DNA from: RGIG6353 sp045660745
GTDB taxonomy: Bacteria; Bacillota; Clostridia; Oscillospirales; SIG627
Reading direction: 5' to 3'
NCBI GenBank assembly: GCA_045660745.1
Contig: JAZREJ010000052.1
Location: 1 to 31,448 of the forward strand
Length of the DNA stretch: 31,448 nucleotides
Made by a program: the position numbers and the translations under genes. This document shows, one piece after another, positions 6,972-16,115 of the stretch (within the stretch, counting starts at the first letter, position 1; each line of letters begins with the position of its first letter). The notes beneath the pieces are model-generated. The model ran no database searches, was not told the origin of the DNA, and was given only the letters and a program-made list of their open reading frames with translations.

Positions 6972-7730
6972 ATGTTTTTAAAGTCCGGCAGACCTACACT
7001 TACTGCTATGATAAAATCAAATACACTTTCGCAAATACTTGTTGAAATTGAACAGATACTCGAAGAAGGCACAGACGCATTCGGATTACAAATAGACATG
7101 ATGAAGCCGAATGAACGATGTGAAGAGACCTACAAGACGATATTTCGTGCTATGGGTAAGCCTTGCTACGTCACAAATTACTACAGAGGAAACCCTGTGC
7201 AACACACAGACGAAGAGCTTGTAGAAGAGCTTTACCGTGCAGTTTCCTGCGGAGGTGCGCTCATTGATATGTGCGGAGATTTTTTTGATCGTGTACCCGG
7301 TGAATATACCGAAAACGGTGAGGCGATTGAAAAACAAATGAAGGCAATTGAAAAGATACACTCGCTCGGTGGAGAAGTGCTTATGAGCTCGCACGTTTTA
7401 AAATATCTTGACTGCGAAGACATTTTGAAAATTGCCGAAGGTCACAAGAGCCGCGGTGCCGACATTTCAAAGATTGTAACTGATGCAAACTCCGAAAAGG
7501 AGCTTCTCAATAATCTTCGTACCTCTATCGTTTTAAAGGAAAAGCTTGGAATACCCTCTCTTTTCCTCTGCAACGGAACGCACTGCTTACGGCACAGGAT
7601 TCTCGGACCTGCTGTAGGATCTGACATGTTCCTTGTTATTGAAAACTCAAAGGACGGTATATGTCCTCAGCCGACCATAAAGCGAGCGAAAGAAATTCTT
7701 GCGCTTGCTTGCTACAACGATTTGCCTTAA
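6972..7730 (+). CDS. Type I 3-dehydroquinate dehydratase-like enzyme, divergent
   Basis: A 252-residue protein with the fold and catalytic pair of type I dehydroquinase (AroD), which dehydrates 3-dehydroquinate through a Schiff base. The Schiff-base Lys is in GADISKIV (K167), and the partner His in MSSHVLK (H141), placed as in known enzymes. However, the N-terminal Glu-x-Arg pair that binds substrate in true AroD corresponds here to the sequence GLQID (residues 38-42), so Glu and Arg are missing. The C-terminal SAPGQ loop is replaced by GICPQPT. The start has a GGAGGA site. It leads an operon with an epimerase-like and a GH99-like gene and no other shikimate genes. A related dehydration or aldolase-type reaction on another substrate is more likely than aromatic synthesis; this is inference. 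Confidence 0.7.
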   Translation: MFLKSGRPTLTAMIKSNTLSQILVEIEQILEEGTDAFGLQIDMMKPNERCEETYKTIFRAMGKPCYVTNYYRGNPVQHTDEELVEELYRAVSCGGALIDMCGDFFDRVPGEYTENGEAIEKQMKAIEKIHSLGGEVLMSSHVLKYLDCEDILKIAEGHKSRGADISKIVTDANSEKELLNNLRTSIVLKEKLGIPSLFLCNGTHCLRHRILGPAVGSDMFLVIENSKDGICPQPTIKRAKEILALACYNDLP

Positions 7731-7744
7731 AGGAGGATTTAATT

Positions 7745-8743
7745 ATGAAAAAAGCACTGGTGATCGGCGGAACGGGTGCAATGGGAGTATATCTCGTGCC
7801 CGAGCTTTTACGCCTTGGTTTTAAAGTTGACGTTGTCGCTCTTGTATGTCCCGAATCAGATAACCCAAGCCTTACCTACATCAAGAAGAATGCCATGGAT
7901 ATTGAGGTGATGAGTGAAATCATTAAAAACGAATATGATGCAATCATAGACTTTATGGTCTACAGCACCAAGGATATTATGAACCTCTTCTTCCCCATGT
8001 ATCTTGGCGCTTGTTCGCACTATATATATCTTTCAAGCTACCGTGTATATGCAGATGAGGAGCATCCCGTAAAGGAAACCTCCCCGAGACTTCTTGACGT
8101 ATCAAAGGATGAAGTCCTTCTCAAGTCGGGCGACTACTGTATATATAAGGCGGAGGGTGAGGATATTCTGAAAGCCCGTCCCGAAAAGCACTGGTCGATA
8201 ATCCGTCCCGCTATAACCTACTCGAAAAGACGTTTTCAGCTCATGACACTTGAAATGGATATCGTTATCCGTCGTATGCTGGAAGGAAAGGTTGTACCCT
8301 TGGCGGAGGGCGCTATTGACAAAGAGGCAACAATGAGTTGGGGCGGTGACGTTGGACGGATGATAGCTCGTCTTGCACTCAACCCCGAGACCTTCGGCGA
8401 GGCATATTCCGCCTGTACCGCAGAGCATCACACATGGCGCGAGATAGCCGAAATGTACAAGAGAATAGGCGGTCTTAAGTATGCAATAGTTGATAATGAT
8501 ACATTTGTCGGTTTTAACAACTGGCATCCGCATTTCCCGCGTCAGCAGCTCATTTATGACAGATGCTTTGACAGAATTATGGATAACACAAAAATCTTAA
8601 ACGCAACAGGCATGAAGCAGTCCGAGCTTATGCCGCTTGAAGGGGGCTTGAGTCTTGAAATTTCAAGACTTCCGAAGGGCATGGGCTGGGCAAACAATTC
8701 CATCTACAACCAAATTGAAAAGTTTTTTAACGGAGAAAGCTAA
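7745..8743 (+). CDS. NAD-dependent epimerase/dehydratase-like protein (extended SDR)
   Basis: Nucleotide-binding Rossmann protein of the extended short-chain dehydrogenase type, acting usually on nucleotide sugars or other sugar derivatives. It begins with the cofactor motif GGTGAMG (residues 8-14). The catalytic region has LSSYRVY (96-102) and the Tyr-x3-Lys pair Y131/K135. The start at 7745 is chosen for the AAAGGAGGA site 7 bases upstream and the canonical N-terminus; an in-frame ATG at 7661 inside the previous gene would add an unlikely Cys-rich leader. At 332 residues it is of normal size. It starts 14 bases after the AroD-like stop, and its own stop overlaps the next ATG by one base. 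The substrate is unknown. Confidence 0.85.
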   Translation: MKKALVIGGTGAMGVYLVPELLRLGFKVDVVALVCPESDNPSLTYIKKNAMDIEVMSEIIKNEYDAIIDFMVYSTKDIMNLFFPMYLGACSHYIYLSSYRVYADEEHPVKETSPRLLDVSKDEVLLKSGDYCIYKAEGEDILKARPEKHWSIIRPAITYSKRRFQLMTLEMDIVIRRMLEGKVVPLAEGAIDKEATMSWGGDVGRMIARLALNPETFGEAYSACTAEHHTWREIAEMYKRIGGLKYAIVDNDTFVGFNNWHPHFPRQQLIYDRCFDRIMDNTKILNATGMKQSELMPLEGGLSLEISRLPKGMGWANNSIYNQIEKFFNGES

Positions 8744-9864
8744 TGAAAAACAATTATGACATTGCAGCCTACATTTGGCCCGCATACACAGGACGTGAGC
8801 CTCGCACCAGAATATTTTGGAACGAGGGCATTGGAGAATGGCAGACGGTAAAAAATTCCGTTCCCAAGGAAAACGGATACCATTGGAACAGAAAGCCTCT
8901 TTGGGGCTACCGTGACGAGGCAGATCCCGAAGTCATGGAGCAACAGATAGAAGAGGCAACGAGCCACGGAGTTAACGTTTTTATCTATGACTGGTATTGG
9001 TACGATGGAAGACCTTTTCTCGAAAACTGTCTCAACGACGGATTCTTGAAGGCAAAAAACTGTGATAAGATGAAGTTTTATCTTATGTGGGCAAATCACG
9101 ATGCCAACTACTGTTGGAGCATTGACCTGTCGGACGATTTTGGCGGCACTGTCGTATGGAAGGGACAGGTTGACCGCAAGGAGTTTGAAAAGATTGTTGA
9201 CAGAGTAATCAACAACTATTTCAAACAGCCCAACTACTATACCATAAACGGATGCCCCGTATTTATGGTTTATGACGTAAAGAATCTTATCAACGGACTT
9301 GGCGGTCTTGAAAAGGCACAGGACGCAATTCGCTATTTCAGAGAAAAAACAAAGGAAGCGGGCTTTCCCGACCTTCATTTGCAGTTCACTCTGTGGAGCG
9401 AAGGTGCGCTAAACCTGAGCGGCTTTGACTCCAACATGACGGGAACGAGCAAGGATGTTGCAAGTCTTCTTGGTGCTGACAGTGTATCAAACTATCAATA
9501 CGTACATTTCGTTCGAGTTTCAAGAGATTACGAGGAGGTTTTTGAGGACGTTAAAAAGGAGTGGGCAAGAATTACTGAAGAGTACACCATTCCCTACTTC
9601 CCGCACGTTTCCTGCGGATGGGACAACAATCCGAGATTCAAACGCTTTATTCCTAACCTCACCACCGGCAACACTCCCGAAAAGGTAAAAAAAGCCTTTG
9701 AAAGTGTGAAAGAGTTCGTGGATTCTCACCCCGAGCTTCCCGCACCGCTCATTACGGTAAATAGCTGGAACGAGTGGACCGAATCAAGCTATCTCATGCC
9801 CGACGATCTTTACGGGTACGGATATCTTGATGCAATCAAGGACGTATTTTTAAAGGACGAATAA
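8743..9864 (+). CDS. GH99-like / WbsX-family protein
   Basis: A 373-residue protein of the glycoside hydrolase 99-like (WbsX) domain family, whose members occur in O-antigen and polysaccharide loci. Visible features are HGVNVFIYDWYWYDGRP (about residues 75-91), with the aromatic-rich barrel strand, and the C-terminal hallmark NSWNEWTESSYLMPD then YGYGYLDAI, which carries conserved Glu residues of the active site cleft. No signal peptide is present, so it works inside the cell or on a cytosolic intermediate. Its ATG overlaps the epimerase stop by one base, so the two are translationally coupled. Together with the AroD-like and epimerase-like enzymes it suggests an AraC-controlled sugar or glycan pathway that I cannot match to a described one. 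Confidence 0.75.
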   Translation: MKNNYDIAAYIWPAYTGREPRTRIFWNEGIGEWQTVKNSVPKENGYHWNRKPLWGYRDEADPEVMEQQIEEATSHGVNVFIYDWYWYDGRPFLENCLNDGFLKAKNCDKMKFYLMWANHDANYCWSIDLSDDFGGTVVWKGQVDRKEFEKIVDRVINNYFKQPNYYTINGCPVFMVYDVKNLINGLGGLEKAQDAIRYFREKTKEAGFPDLHLQFTLWSEGALNLSGFDSNMTGTSKDVASLLGADSVSNYQYVHFVRVSRDYEEVFEDVKKEWARITEEYTIPYFPHVSCGWDNNPRFKRFIPNLTTGNTPEKVKKAFESVKEFVDSHPELPAPLITVNSWNEWTESSYLMPDDLYGYGYLDAIKDVFLKDE

Positions 9865-9884
9865 TAAAGCTTTTCTCATACAAC

Positions 9885-9924
9885 AAAAAAGATTCTCTCA
9901 GATTGAGAGAATCTTTTTTTGTTT
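9885..9924. terminator. Bidirectional terminator between convergent genes
   Basis: A 16-bp perfect stem (arms 9885-9900 and 9904-9919; core GATTCTCTCA/TGAGAGAATC) has runs of A on one side and T on both outer strands. It serves the operon ending at 9864 and the surface-protein gene ending at 9925. Confidence 0.92.
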
Positions 9925-12900
9925 TTATTGGAACTTAAGCCAATCTGTTCCACTCGTAAGCTCTGTCCATTCCTCGTACTTATCGTCCTTGAGAATGAAC
10001 TTATGGTTATTTGTAGCTTCCTGGATATCAAGATAATACCATGCAGCAGTGTCCATGTTATCGGTCCATGTCACCATACCTTCATCAATAAGACCTTCGA
10101 TGCTCGAAAGCTCTCTGTTGAGGACTCTGTTAATCATCTTCATTGCCTCTGCACGTGTAATTAACTCGTCTGGGCGGAAGGTACCATCTTCGTAACCTCC
10201 TATCCAACCATGTGCTGCCGCTTCATGAATCTGATCCTCAAACTTATGTCCCGAAACGTCTGAGAAATGATCTACAACAACGTATGGATCCTCATCAAAT
10301 CTTGCGCAGATATCAGCAAACTCACCTCTTGTTATAGCTTCATTAGGAGCAAAGCTGTTACCCTCACGTGCGATGAGAACACCAAGCTTTTCAAGAGTTG
10401 CAACGTTTATATTGAACCAATCGTTACTCTTCACGTCATCGAATTTGCTTTCACTTGAAAGGTTTTTCTCTCTTACTTCCTCTTTGAGAAGTCTGAAGAA
10501 TATTGCCGCAGTCTCGGCTCTTGTAATGTGGGCATCAGGTCTTACGGTCTGATCTCCGTAGCCTACGATGTATGCAAAGTGATGCTCACCGTCAAGTGCT
10601 TCAGGGACCTTATCCTCAATCCACTGTGCGTAAACGGTAACGTCTTTGTCCATAACGACTCTGCTGTTCTCAACGGGAAGCTTGAATTCCTCGTCAAAGA
10701 ACCAGCCCTCAAATACGTAGCCGTGCTTTTCGGGTGTCTTATCAACCTTTGCAATAGCATCCTCAACGTACTTTTCGGAAAGATACTCGGTACCGCCGTT
10801 TGAATCATAGGTAAGAGTGTATTTTGCAATTTCGGGATATACAACGTTTCCGCCGTTCTTTCTCCAATTTGCCTTGAAGGTGTAATCACGCTCAACATTA
10901 ACCTTATCGCCTACAAGGTAGTCCTCATCGCTCTCTGTCCAACCGATAAATGTGTATCCGCCGCGATAAGGAGCGTCCTTAACAGTAATCTCGGTGCCGC
11001 TCTCGACAGTCACGTCATCGTATGCAGTACCGCTGTTTGCACTTCCGCCGTTCAGATCATACTTAACGGAGTAAAGCTTTACAAAGCGTCCGTATATTGA
11101 TACGTTGTTTGCAGGCATTGCAAAGCTACCTGAGGTAAGATCGACCTGAAGTGAACGCCAGGACTTGAATACGTATCCGTCAAGTGCAAGATCCTTTTCG
11201 ATATTTACAGTTGTGCCAAACTTAACGTCATCCTTGTTGTATGTTGCGGGAATCTGAGCGCCCGCGGGTATTTCACCTATGATGTGATAGGTCACGTCAA
11301 ATTTTGCTCTGTCATAATATATGTTGATAACGAGAGTTGGATCGAATGTGACCTTTCCGCTAGTTACGTTATCAGCCTTGGGAATAAATCCTGTTACAGA
11401 GGGAATATCTGCCGTTACAACACTATTTGTCATTCCGACCTTATTCAGACGCATGGACTCATTTTCAGCATACTGTCCGTCAATGCCCTCAAAGAAATAC
11501 TTAACAACGTAAGGTGTATCGTTTCTTGCGTTGAATGTGCCCTCGAGAACAACGTTTGTGAGAGGCATCTTGAACGAGCCGTCAGTAACAGTTGCCACGT
11601 TATCGCGAACATTCCATCCGCTAAAGTCGTAACCTGCAAGCTCCGCATTGTCAGCAACAGTGTGATATGCACCCGCATAAACGTTTATTGCATTACCTGC
11701 GTTAGGAAGCGCGGGAGCGCCTGTCGGAACGGCACCCCTATAAGTGTAAGTTACGGTGTACACGTCTCTCTTGTAGTAGAAATCGAATACTGTTGCGCCG
11801 TCAGAAGCAACTGTCTTCTTTATACTTACAATTCCGTTTGCATCCTTGACCTCACCAACGGTGGTATCCTCATCAAAGCTAAAGCCCGCATAGTGCTTAG
11901 CATATACAACAGCCTCTGTTGTGTGAGGAGCGTGTCTTGTCTCTGTCTCATAGGGTATAGCGGTGTATTTTCCAAGTCTGTCCTGAATCCAGTGATTTAC
12001 AACATAAGGAGTTTCAACATTTTTGTGGAAATGTCCCGAAACTATAACATCGTGTGCGGGCATTTCAAAACTGTTTCCCGTGATTGCAAAGCCAACAGTC
12101 TGAGAAGTCCATCCATAAAATGTGTATCCGTAAGCTGTAGATGCGGATGCGAGGGTATGAGTGTCGCCATAAACGACCTCTATTTTCTGTCCGTTATTCG
12201 GGAGTGCAGTAGCGTCTGTCGGAATGTTTCCGGTATAAGCGTAAGTCACATTATACTTATTTCTTGAGTAATAAAGCTTGAGCACAAGCGTTCCGCTTGC
12301 AGGTATAACATCCGATACAACGGTGTCCGGATGTGCAGTGTCAAGCGTAAAGCCTTTGAAAGGAATTGCGTTTGCCGCCACTGTTCTACCTTCCTTGGAG
12401 TAGAATTCCTCAAGCATAGCATAGTTTGCAGTGCCGTTACCGTCTCCGTATGTTCCGTCAAGATTTTCAAGATAATGTCGCACCTCGTACTTAACATCGG
12501 GAAGTACGGTAAATATACCGGATATTACAACGTCTGCAGCGGGCATTGTGAAGGTTGCGCCCGATGATATTGCAACGTAATTGGGGTTGGAGGCTTCGGC
12601 GTTATTTTTCCATCCCGAGAAGGTGTAATCAACAGCAGTAATATTGCCCGCAACAGTAACTGTTTCTCCATACTGATACGTGGCTTCTGCAGGGAGACTT
12701 GCATCAGACGGCTTAAAGCCGTTGATGATATAGCTTACGGTGTACTCTTCTCTGTCATAGTAAAGCTTCAGAACAAGCTTTCCGTCAGATGTGATATTTC
12801 CCTCTTTTTGGGTTGACGGATGGCTGTAATTTACTTTAAAGCCTGTTGCGGGAATGGGGTTTGCGGTAACACTCGCGTCGGTCTCTCCCTTAAAGTTTTC

Positions 12901-15900
12901 GGTTCTCTCGGGAGTGAGTGAGCCGAGTCCGTTTCCGTAGGTGCCGTCAAGGTTTTCAAAATAGTGCTCTACCTTATATTCGGTATCGGTTGACCTGGTA
13001 AAGTAACCGGCAATTACAACGTCTGCAGGAGGCATTGTGAAGGTTGCGCCGGATGTTATGGCAACATAATTTGCGTCTGTTGTCTCTGCATCGTTATACC
13101 AGCCTACGAAATCGTAACCCGCAACGCTGAGAGGACTCTCAACTGTTACGCTTCCTCCGTATGTATAAAGCGCCTCCGCCGGAACTGTGACGCCTGCAGG
13201 TACAAAACCATCTATGATGTAAGTAACCTTAAATTCACGTCTGTCGTAGTAAAGTTTCAGTACCGTAGAGCCGTCAGCGGCAATGGTCGCAGTTGCAACG
13301 GTTGAGGAATGGCTGTTATTAAGTATATATCTTGTTACAGGGATGGGATTAGCAGTAGCAGTAGCCCCCGTTTCACCCTCATACTCGTTAACTCTTGCAG
13401 GAGTTGAGTCTCCAAGTCCGTTTCCGTATGTGCCGTCTGCGTTTTCAAGGTAATGCTCAACCTTATAAGGAGTATCAAGTGCGTTTGTAAACGAGCCTGA
13501 GATCACAACGTCACGGTTAGGCATTGAGAACTCACCGTTGGCATCTGCAACGATTCCTTCATTCGTGATTTTCCAGCCCGAGAACTTATAGCCCGGAATA
13601 TAAAGGTCATCTGCCACCTTCACGATTGATTCGAAGTATACGTTATCCTGCTTTGCGGGAGCAACGGCACCTGTCGGCACAGTGCCCTCTATAACGTAGG
13701 TAACGCTGAACTTGTTTCTGGTGTAGTGCATCCTGAGAACGAGACTTCCGTCACCATTGATTGTACCTGAGAGAACGTTATCAGCATGAGTTCTGTCAGC
13801 GACAAATCCTTCATACTTATTCTCAACAATATCGACAGTGGTATTTGTCTCGCCCATCTTACCTACTCGCTCCTCAAGCTTATAGGAGCCGTCGGTCTGC
13901 TCGAGATAATGTTCTATGTGATATGGAGTATTTTCGCCTGCTTCAAAGTAACCGTAAAGCTCAACATCATGAGCGGGCATCGTAAACTCTCCGTTAGCTA
14001 CAACCACATCATCGTATGCGGAAATCCAGCCGTAGAATACGTATCCGCTTGCTGTTGCATTCGGTGCAGTCTGATGTTTTTGACCAAATACAACGTTTGA
14101 AGATGTGGGAAGAGCAGTCGCATCAGAAGGAACAAAGCCTGAATAGCGGTAGGTTACTTTATATGTATTTGCAGTAAAGTTGCCTTCTATCACAATATCG
14201 CGATCAGGCATAGTGAATGGAGCTGTAATATCAATTCCGGTATCTGAAGTGCTCCAGCCTGAGAATTTGTGTCCTTCTTTTACCGGAGGATCAATAACAG
14301 TAATGCCTTCGGTTCCTACAAGTCTTGAGAAAGTCTTGTAGTCAGCACCGTCTACCTTATATATTATCTTTCTCGCACCCACGATGGGCGAATCGGTATG
14401 TGCCGCCTCAAGCCCCGTTGTATCGTATATCTTTGCTGTTCCCTTGTTTGTGGGGAAGTATTCCTGAACGGTCGGCATGCTGTCGATTGCGGTATAATCG
14501 GGGACAAGCTTAATGGAGATTACAAGCTTCTTTCCGTAGAAGTTGCCGTCGCGCACGGTTTTTGATACGAAGTTTGAGTCAAAATCAAAGCCTGTAACGC
14601 TGACGGTCTTTCCGTCGGAGGAGAGTCTGTAGGACACTCCGCTTTCGGTTACGGGGGCATTCCAGCTTCCGTCTGAGTTGGCGGTCGCGGTCATTACACT
14701 TATCTGAGCGATGCCTGCGTCGATTTCGATATCAAAGTAATCCGATATGGTATCGACCACGGTTGCCTGTGAACCAAGGGTGATATCTGGGGAGCCGATA
14801 TTGTTTGCGATACCTGTGAATATTGAATCAAGGTTATGTGTATTATCCGGAGTAAAGTAATATCCGTTTGTGGGAGATCCCTCACCGGGAGTTATGGTGT
14901 TTCCGGAGCCTGTTGCATTGGGGTAGTTGTTTGAAAGGTAATGCATGAAGGAGTTCGACTGATTTCCGAGTGTATCTGCATCAGCTCCGTCGGCAACGGA
15001 TATGGAAAAAATCTTAACGCCCTCTGACTTGAGGTTAGATGCGGTTTGTACAGCGGATGCCGCAACGCTTGAATCGTATCCGTTTGAATGGTTGGGCTCA
15101 CCGTCTGTAAAGGCAATCAAAACAACGTTTCTGTTCTCAGCGCCGATTCTGTTTTCGATAAGGTATTCCGCAAGATTGATACCGTAATCAATTGCGGTTG
15201 CACCGCCTGAGGAAAGTGCGTCTATCGCGGCGATAAGCGAATCTGCTCCGCTATCGTCAACGTAGGTGAGATTCTTGCTTACCTGTGTATAGTTGTATCC
15301 GCTTGAATTCTTGTTATTTCCCTCGGTAAGGGACATTGAACCGCCGTAATAGCTATCGTCAGCATACTTAACGATTGCGATTCTGTGCATATCCGCCTGA
15401 TTTCCTACAAGTGCATTTTCCGCTTCAACTCGCTGAATAAACTGGGTTACAGCATCCTTGAGGATGTCCATCTTGGTATGGGTAACCGTCGTTGTGGTCT
15501 CGCGGTAGAACTGCACAACGTCGTAGTTATACTCTCTTGTCGGATTTTGATTTCCCTCAACGATAGGATAAACGTAATGTCTCTGAGTTGAATTTCCCGT
15601 ACCTGTGGTATAGTAGAAATATTCAACGCGGTTATTGTCGTTGCCTGCCGAATAAACTCTTGTGTAATTGTCGTTGATCTTTATATAATAGGTACCGTCT
15701 GCCATGGTGTAATAGTTAACAAAAAACCATGATGCGTCAGCATACGCCTCGGTTATGCTTGTGTGGGTTGCAACAATTTCTCCGTCGTCATCCATTGAGC
15801 CCGAAACGTCGAGCAAAAGAACGATATCGGCAGGAACGACCTTTTCACCCGTTGTAACGCGTCCTGTGGTATACGCGTCAATGGTAAGGTCAACCGTTCC

Positions 15901-16098
15901 GTCCGAGAGTGTTGTTGCAGTCTTAGTCAGAACAACTCCGTCCTCGGTGTTGGGGTTCTGCATGGTGCTCACGGAAAGCACCTGAGCCTCCGTTCCCGCG
16001 GCAAGCGCCGAAACGCTTAGCGGAAGCGCTAACATTGAAAATAGCATACATACAACAAGTATAGTTGACAATGCCTTAGAAAAAATACTGTGTTTCAT
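9925..16098 (-). CDS. Giant SLH-anchored surface protein with VWA domain and adhesin-type repeats
   Basis: A 2057-residue exported protein, probably a cell-surface adhesin. Domains in order: signal peptide (1 to about 35; ALPLSVSALAAG cleavage region); von Willebrand A domain, about 88-440, with a complete MIDAS metal site (D97, S99, S101 in DVSGS; T301; D332 in FTDGEPN) and an unusual Tyr-rich insertion of about 100 residues (105-205) between MIDAS and the first helix; a beta-rich linker to 575; two half-modules; six modules of about 150-165 residues (724-1676), each starting like TPYKVEHYLENADGTYG, resembling MucBP/MubB2 and Listeria-Bacteroides repeat units; two InlB B-repeat-like units (1677-1747, 1758-1828) with GYTFIGW; and three SLH units (1833-2057) with TRAE/TRGE motifs. 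SLH units bind cell-wall polysaccharide, so it is wall-attached without sortase. It is co-transcribed with the Cys-rich gene 17 bases upstream. Confidence 0.93.
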   Translation of the reverse strand: MKHSIFSKALSTILVVCMLFSMLALPLSVSALAAGTEAQVLSVSTMQNPNTEDGVVLTKTATTLSDGTVDLTIDAYTTGRVTTGEKVVPADIVLLLDVSGSMDDDGEIVATHTSITEAYADASWFFVNYYTMADGTYYIKINDNYTRVYSAGNDNNRVEYFYYTTGTGNSTQRHYVYPIVEGNQNPTREYNYDVVQFYRETTTTVTHTKMDILKDAVTQFIQRVEAENALVGNQADMHRIAIVKYADDSYYGGSMSLTEGNNKNSSGYNYTQVSKNLTYVDDSGADSLIAAIDALSSGGATAIDYGINLAEYLIENRIGAENRNVVLIAFTDGEPNHSNGYDSSVAASAVQTASNLKSEGVKIFSISVADGADADTLGNQSNSFMHYLSNNYPNATGSGNTITPGEGSPTNGYYFTPDNTHNLDSIFTGIANNIGSPDITLGSQATVVDTISDYFDIEIDAGIAQISVMTATANSDGSWNAPVTESGVSYRLSSDGKTVSVTGFDFDSNFVSKTVRDGNFYGKKLVISIKLVPDYTAIDSMPTVQEYFPTNKGTAKIYDTTGLEAAHTDSPIVGARKIIYKVDGADYKTFSRLVGTEGITVIDPPVKEGHKFSGWSTSDTGIDITAPFTMPDRDIVIEGNFTANTYKVTYRYSGFVPSDATALPTSSNVVFGQKHQTAPNATASGYVFYGWISAYDDVVVANGEFTMPAHDVELYGYFEAGENTPYHIEHYLEQTDGSYKLEERVGKMGETNTTVDIVENKYEGFVADRTHADNVLSGTINGDGSLVLRMHYTRNKFSVTYVIEGTVPTGAVAPAKQDNVYFESIVKVADDLYIPGYKFSGWKITNEGIVADANGEFSMPNRDVVISGSFTNALDTPYKVEHYLENADGTYGNGLGDSTPARVNEYEGETGATATANPIPVTRYILNNSHSSTVATATIAADGSTVLKLYYDRREFKVTYIIDGFVPAGVTVPAEALYTYGGSVTVESPLSVAGYDFVGWYNDAETTDANYVAITSGATFTMPPADVVIAGYFTRSTDTEYKVEHYFENLDGTYGNGLGSLTPERTENFKGETDASVTANPIPATGFKVNYSHPSTQKEGNITSDGKLVLKLYYDREEYTVSYIINGFKPSDASLPAEATYQYGETVTVAGNITAVDYTFSGWKNNAEASNPNYVAISSGATFTMPAADVVISGIFTVLPDVKYEVRHYLENLDGTYGDGNGTANYAMLEEFYSKEGRTVAANAIPFKGFTLDTAHPDTVVSDVIPASGTLVLKLYYSRNKYNVTYAYTGNIPTDATALPNNGQKIEVVYGDTHTLASASTAYGYTFYGWTSQTVGFAITGNSFEMPAHDVIVSGHFHKNVETPYVVNHWIQDRLGKYTAIPYETETRHAPHTTEAVVYAKHYAGFSFDEDTTVGEVKDANGIVSIKKTVASDGATVFDFYYKRDVYTVTYTYRGAVPTGAPALPNAGNAINVYAGAYHTVADNAELAGYDFSGWNVRDNVATVTDGSFKMPLTNVVLEGTFNARNDTPYVVKYFFEGIDGQYAENESMRLNKVGMTNSVVTADIPSVTGFIPKADNVTSGKVTFDPTLVINIYYDRAKFDVTYHIIGEIPAGAQIPATYNKDDVKFGTTVNIEKDLALDGYVFKSWRSLQVDLTSGSFAMPANNVSIYGRFVKLYSVKYDLNGGSANSGTAYDDVTVESGTEITVKDAPYRGGYTFIGWTESDEDYLVGDKVNVERDYTFKANWRKNGGNVVYPEIAKYTLTYDSNGGTEYLSEKYVEDAIAKVDKTPEKHGYVFEGWFFDEEFKLPVENSRVVMDKDVTVYAQWIEDKVPEALDGEHHFAYIVGYGDQTVRPDAHITRAETAAIFFRLLKEEVREKNLSSESKFDDVKSNDWFNINVATLEKLGVLIAREGNSFAPNEAITRGEFADICARFDEDPYVVVDHFSDVSGHKFEDQIHEAAAHGWIGGYEDGTFRPDELITRAEAMKMINRVLNRELSSIEGLIDEGMVTWTDNMDTAAWYYLDIQEATNNHKFILKDDKYEEWTELTSGTDWLKFQ
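11071..13929 (-). repeat. Six tandem adhesin modules in the giant protein
   Basis: Module starts at residues 724, 876, 1039, 1202, 1363 and 1528. Modules 2 and 3 are exactly 163 codons apart and are also alike in DNA. For example, ACAACGTCTGCAG followed by GGCATTGTGAAGGTTGCGCC occurs with small differences near 12527 and again near 13016, a 489-base offset. This suggests recent duplication. The other modules are much more diverged. Confidence 0.85.
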
Positions 16099-16115
16099 TT
16101 TCCTCTCTCTTTCCC

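Noticed and set aside
7661..7744. Upstream ATG for the epimerase-like protein
   Set aside because: Lies inside the previous gene; the start at 7745 has AAAGGAGGA and a canonical Rossmann N-terminus.
11284..12267. Plus-strand 327-codon open frame inside the giant surface protein
   Set aside because: No ribosome site, odd Cys/Val/Ser-rich composition, fully antisense to a clear gene; it arises from the repeated codons of the modules.
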